NCBI GenBank assembly: GCA_958496175.1
Contig: OY292279.1
Span: 9,734,001 to 9,798,000, forward strand
Direction: 5' to 3'
Length of the DNA: 64,000 nucleotides
Source: Sisyra terminalis
Lineage: Eukaryota; Arthropoda; Insecta; Neuroptera; Sisyridae
Shown here: in pieces, positions 58,421 to 64,000 of the stretch
Layout of the letters: every line of letters starts with the position of its first letter
Numbering within the stretch: the stretch's first letter is position 1
Notes under the pieces: model-generated
What the model saw: only the letters and a program-made list of their open reading frames with translations
Database searches by the model: none
Told to the model about the DNA's origin: nothing
Program-made: the position numbers and the translations under genes

Positions 58421-61400
58421 ATTGGAAATCCGTGGATCCTTGGAATCTGAAAGAAATTCCTGAAAGAAAAGTTCGTTAATCCTTACGTGACTAAATACTC
58501 AGCCGGCCGCCGACTAAAAATGCGTCCGTGCCGCAAGAGCGTACGACAATTAAAACGTCCAGGCCATTACAGCGTCCGATAATAAAAGCGCAGAGGCTAC
58601 AAGAAGCGTCCGACAATTAAAGCCATTAACCGACATAAATATTTAGCCACATCTAACTTATAACTAATTTGACTTATAACTAATTTGACTTATAACTAAT
58701 TGAAACAAACATATGAGCAAGCCGGCGCGCGGCGTCCAACTGTACCCTTATGTTTCTGAAAACTTAAAACTACCGAAACCCAAAAAAAAAACACACACAA
58801 AACAAACAAAAACAAACAAATAACAAACAAAAACAAACAAAAAACAATAAAAATACAAACAAAAAACAAACAAAATACAAACAAAATACAAACAAAATAC
58901 AAACAACAACTAACAAAAAAAACATATGAGCAAGCCGGCGCGCAGCGTCCAACTGTACCCTTATGTTTTCGAAAACTTAAAACTAACGAAACCCAAAAAA
59001 AAACACACACAAAACAAACAAAAACAAAAACAAACAAAAAAAAACAAAAACACACAAAAAACAATCAAAATACAAACAAAAAAAACATATGAGCAAGCCG
59101 GCGCGCAGCGTCCAACTATACTCTTATGTTTTAGCTAAAATCTAAAATCTAACAAACAAAAAAAACACAAAAAAGCAATTTAAACATTTATGGGCCATTT
59201 TCACACCTGACCCTACAAATGTACTAAGTGAATTGCAGAAAAAAAATAATAAAAAAAAATAAAACTCATTCATCGTAAAGATAATCCAACAGTAATCCAG
59301 AAGTTAATCCCAATCGTAATCCAAAAGATGTGCCGAAGATGTACTCAAACGTACTCCAAAAGATATCCAGAAGAAGAAATCCACAGAATGTTTTAAAAAT
59401 ATTTGCTTTTGCGTAATTGTTCACCGGTAGGTATATTTAAGACAAAACCTACCATTTAAAACTTTGCTAATTTTTTTGTGTTTATTTTAAACTACCCCAA
59501 ATAAATTTATAGAAGTAGATAAGGGAAGAAATTAATTTTTTTTGTTTAAATATTTTCTTTAGGCAACTAGCCAATAGCATTAAGAAAAAAGTCAAATAAC
59601 AATGAATTTGTTATATGAAAACATGAATGTATTGTTTTGACAGCTCTTTGACAGCGATTTGAATAACAATGAAGAGTGGCCACTATTGGCCGAAAAAATA
59701 ACTAACTTTTTCAAATTTGAAAGCCGCGAGAATAAACGATTGTTTCGATTTTCGTGATTCTTCGTGAATCTTCGTGAAAAGCTTTGGCGCCAAGTCTAAC
59801 CGAAAAGCTAACTGTAATTTTCTCCCAAATTTATGAATACAAATGATTTTCCCTTTTTTTCAACAGGTTTCAAAGCGTTTACAAGTAAAAAAAATGTTTG
59901 AAAAAACTTTGATGCTCCAATAAAGTTAACTACCCCGCACGCTCACGCCCCCGATTCTCACTAGGATGAAGTCCAGAAAAACCTATCCTATTCCCCGAAA
60001 TATTGAAATGCTTTAAGAATATCCCATTTAATTTTCATTTCCGAAAAATTTACTATTCTGAAAGTTTTTCAATCGAAAATTGCAAGTGGCTAAGATGGTT
60101 TTTTTGGCGGGTGCTAAGGACGCTAAAGACGCCAACTTTTGAGTCGAGAAATCAGAAAAGTTTTCTCACCGAAATCGAAAATTTTTATCTCAATCGATAA
60201 CTGATCGATTCAACTTTCACTTTACACTAATTAATTGCAAGAAAGCAAAAGAAAAACTTTAGTTTTTCCACATTTTCTCGGGAGCGGTTTGATGCTTGAA
60301 CGCGAACGCGGTAAAACTAAAGCGCGCTTTGTTAATGACCATCGTCCTACCGAATGGACCAATCAGATTGCAGCGTGTCAGCGTCTTGAAACTAGAAATT
60401 TTACCGCAATTTTCAAAATATGGCAACAATATTTTTTTACTTTAAATTCCATTAATTTATTTTTTAAAAACCTTTTTGGATTGGTAACTTATTTTGATCA
60501 TTATAAAAAAAATAATTTTATACATTGAAAATTTATTTGATTTATTAAAAAGTTGATGAAAATTTATGTTCTTTTTACTATTTCCTTTTCTTTTTATTTG
60601 TCCATTTAAGCCCTTAACAAAATGATCTGATGATTCTTTTAAAATAAATATATTTTTCACATAATTTCGAAGTGTAAAGTAAAGTGTTTAAAAACAGTAT
60701 AATTAACTAAAGTAAAATATGAAAAATAAATGGATTTCCTTGAATTTTACATTGCTTGTACCTACAAATAATTTCAACTTTCTTACGAAACAATATAGGT
60801 AGTTGCAAGAAATTATGTACCTATCAACCTAAGTTTAGAATTTTATGAATCATTTAATTCCAACAAAGTTACTCTTAGAACAAACAATATAATATATTGT
60901 TAATATTGATTGCGAAAAAAATTCCTACATTTAAAATCTTCTGAATCGCATATTCATTTTTCCAATTGTTTTTCTTAAATATAATCTTTCCCTCCTTCCT
61001 GAAACGTACATAATTACTCATTATTGCCTTCTAATAATTACAATCATCCTAATTGCATTATCGAATTTAAAAACTGTCAAAGTATGATATCTCGGCTGGA
61101 TGCCAGATTAAAACAATCCAATCCAATTAGATTACTATAAATATTATTAAAGAAACCAGTTTTTGGCATTATAAAACTAAAGATTTATTTATGAATGTAA
61201 TTAAAAGAAATTCACAATTAAAACATTTGAGTTCTTCAAATACAAGTTTGATGGTTTCTTTATATTTTTATAAATCTTTGTCACCTTTTACAACTTTTTT
61301 TAAATCACAGTCTAAATTAAAAATAAAAACATTTTTGTAAACAAAGACTTATAAACGTTCTTTCAATTGGTCGTAGCCGATATAATTCACTGAATAATTA

Positions 61401-64000
61401 ATGTTATGAGGCCTCAAACATTCCATATAGTTACGTATTAGTCTTAAGAGAAATATTCTTCTATTCTTCATTATTCTTAGTTTATTTCTGGTTAAAAAAA
61501 AAACAAAATAGTACTAGCTGATATTTGGTTTATATCGGCAGGTTTCGAACCTGAAGAGCATACCTATAACAAATTTTACATCCATTAGGTACTAAATGGT
61601 GGTTATCAGTTAGAAGTTTCAATCAGCAATGCATTTACCAACTTCAGGTGAAAACTTACAGCATCAGACGTTTCTTTAAATTGATATGAAAAACTGCAAA
61701 AAAAAAAGAAATAATTATCTAAACATTCAATTAAACTCTCAACAAAATTTAACTTACCACATAAATCTTTTGTACGCTTAAAGTTTCTCGAGACAATTAT
61801 GTTTTTACGGTTCGAAGAAGTTGTTTTTGAGTTGACAATTGAAAACACATCAATCAAAATATTGAAACTTATCATAAAACTGGAAAAATCGAATGCAAAT
61901 TAGAAAAGTTCAAATGAAAAAAAAAGTCCTTAAAAACTATACAATCTACCTTCCATTTCTCTTAGTTCTTTCAGTTATTGAAAATTGGAGCCGTTTTCAA
62001 ATTGTCCCAGGCCTTGTAATTTAAAAGTTTGCTCACATTGTCACTTCTTTTATGTATCTCTTATTAACTGATGTTCGCTAATAAGTTGATGGTTTAACAT
62101 TAGAAGAAACTGTATGAATCTCCGGACAAAATTTGGTGGTTTTGGTAAAATACTTCAAAGTTATTTCCGATTTAGTGATGCTGGAGTCTTTTGAATGATC
62201 TACATACAATTTGGATAGTTTCAGTACATTTTTTCAGCCCCTGGAATATAAAAACACGTATATGTTTTGCATTATGTCGTGAACTGGAAAAAGAGAAAAC
62301 TTTTTAAGTAAATACTTCACGAAACTTCCAACAAACTAGCACAAGTACCTTAATCTTATATTCCACATTGAGCCGGCAATTGGATGTTTAAGAAATGATC
62401 GAAAAATGCATAGCTTTGTCCTTCCCATCCTTCCTTTATTGATGGTTGTTCTCAATGTCTGAGAAAATTAATCCTTCATCCTTTTGGATTTTTCAGGTGA
62501 AGAATTGATGCACTTGGTGATTGCAACTCACTTTGCAACGCGATTTGTAAGAACCATTCCAATTGTAGTCGAAAACTGAAAAAAACCTACAACAAATTAA
62601 GTTTATGTAAATTTAATTAAATCTCAACAAACTATAGATAAATACAACATACCATTCATTTCTTTCAAAGTTTAATTCTCTCATAGTAGTTGCGTTTTGT
62701 GACTTAGAAGTTCTTTGAAAACAGAAATTGTCAAACTCATTGCTAATCTTCCAATTTGTTTAGGTACATCTTTACCTCGATTTTTATAAATGCCAGTAAC
62801 AACAATCGTACAATAACTTTTTAATGTTCCATTATCATTTAAAAGAAATAAATTTCAATGATATATTTTACTCACTTTTAAAAGAAAACTTAAATATATA
62901 AATTCGTCTGATTACCGACCCATCGTTTGTAATATTGAAAATGTTACTAACATTGAATAGGAGGGAAAGGTTTGTTTTGATATTTCGTTTTCCCTCATAC
63001 TTTCAGGTAGTGAGATTGAGTTTTTTTTTTATAGTATTTTACTTGTTACTCGAACCCTTGTTGCTTTTTTAGCGATAAACATCTGCTTAAGTGTTGCCGG
63101 TGTTGCAGTCCTTACATCCGTAAATATATTTACAATATATTTGTGGTTTAAACTTCAATTTACTTATTTCTATTAATTCTAAAATTATTTTAATAAAGTT
63201 TATGAAATTCGATCATAAAAATCTTATAGTTAGATTATTTTAGTTAGTTAGATCTTATAGTTTGATCGATTATTTCTCAAATCAATCATCTCTCCCCTTT
63301 TCTCCACTGTATCTCTTAATCTATATACATATAAATATATTTATAATACATATATAATCTTAATGATTAAAAAGAAAGAATGCACAAATAATTATTTATA
63401 TAAATTATATCAAATCAGAAAAAAGAAACTTTTTCTTTAAAACAAATGAGACCAAAACTCATCACCCAGATGTTGAAATGTTCGTCGTTTTTTGCTTGTG
63501 ATAGTAGATGTTTGAATTCTTTAGCAAAGAAGGAAATATCCAACGTACATTTGCAATTGAATTTTAATTTTATGATTTATTCGAATCTTCGAAATTTCAT
63601 CTATTTGAAGATAATGTTTTTAGGGATGATTGCACCCCTAAAATGCGTTGAAACTATTTAAAAACGCAGTGCTGATACATTAATGCTGATCATTCTTAAC
63701 TTAAGAATTATAAAGTCAATTAGATTTCTAAAATAAACCAAGTAGAATTTTTTACAGCTTAAAACATGTAAATTATTATGTTTATATCTCAGTCTCAAGA
63801 AGAAGATCAATTTATAAGTTATATGTTTCTGCGTATACTCAACATACTATAGGGGTGAAAAGTCACTAAGCCCGCCTCTTTCTAAATTTACCAACTATTT
63901 ACCGTTTTTTAGTTGAGAAAATCGAAAATTTTGGAAGTTGTAACCAAAAAAAAAATGCACTGTTCGAGAACATATATCCTCCCCACCCCGGTCTAGTAAT
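58421..64000 (-). repeat. Macrosatellite spacer, copy C, cut by the window end
   Basis: Nearly identical to A and B, about 13.18 kb beyond B. It shares with B the absence of both 163-bp duplications and the extra AATTTGACTTATAACT unit, but shares with A the TTAGAAG variant near 62100 and the absence of the 45-base segment near 63950. Private changes include CTTAGAAG near 62704 and a shorter T-run near 63020. The gene-like segment lies at about 61514-62822. Confidence 0.88.
61514..62822 (-). pseudogene. Spliced gene-like segment in spacer copy C
   Basis: Counterpart of 33487-34795 and 48334-49642, with the same splice-like boundaries. It carries one private change near 62704 and one near 62751 in exon-like sequence. 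No family recognised; may be noncoding or decayed. Confidence 0.28.

Overview
The window looks like nuclear DNA of an insect with an AT-rich, repeat-rich genome. The one recognisable host gene is a five-exon fatty acid transport protein (SLC27 family). Three of its introns are only 57-75 bp, as is common in Diptera and other compact insect genomes. No bacterial, plasmid or CRISPR features were seen, and the species cannot be named from the sequence.

Layout. 1-6.5 kb holds the FATP gene on the minus strand; its long first intron carries a broken mariner transposase and a small hAT-type MITE. 6.5-19 kb has no host gene I can support. It is a patchwork of decayed mobile DNA: two more MITEs with 7-8 bp target duplications, a 300-320-bp tandem repeat whose units captured a third MITE, a nested 1.3-kb inverted repeat holding two opposed hammerhead-ribozyme-like cores, and a dead LINE RNase H fragment. 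19.15-27.02 kb is one complete-looking 7.87-kb DNA transposon, CACTA/EnSpm-like by its TIRs and its 861-aa transposase. It also carries a nine-exon gene for a 628-aa partner protein, has a TA target duplication, and has a 100-bp MITE nested in its left end. It sits in the left edge of a satellite array.

27-64 kb is a tandem macrosatellite. Its compound unit is a roughly 8.4-8.6-kb spacer, a roughly 100-bp junction, and an array of about 285-bp monomers. Three satellite arrays (11, 23 and 17 monomers) and three spacers (the last cut by the window end) are present. Copies are nearly identical; the period is 14.9 kb then 13.2 kb, because the arrays differ by six monomers. Almost every monomer keeps a perfect 12-bp palindrome, GCAAACGTTTGC or a one-base variant. 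The spacer has no long ORF. Its minus strand shows short exon-like segments joined by introns of mostly 60-77 bp, which may be remnants of, or a still spliced, unrecognised gene or noncoding RNA.

The most notable items are the intact two-gene CACTA-like element dated by paralogous empty sites, the paired hammerhead-like cores, and the macrosatellite with its palindromic box and gene-like spacer.
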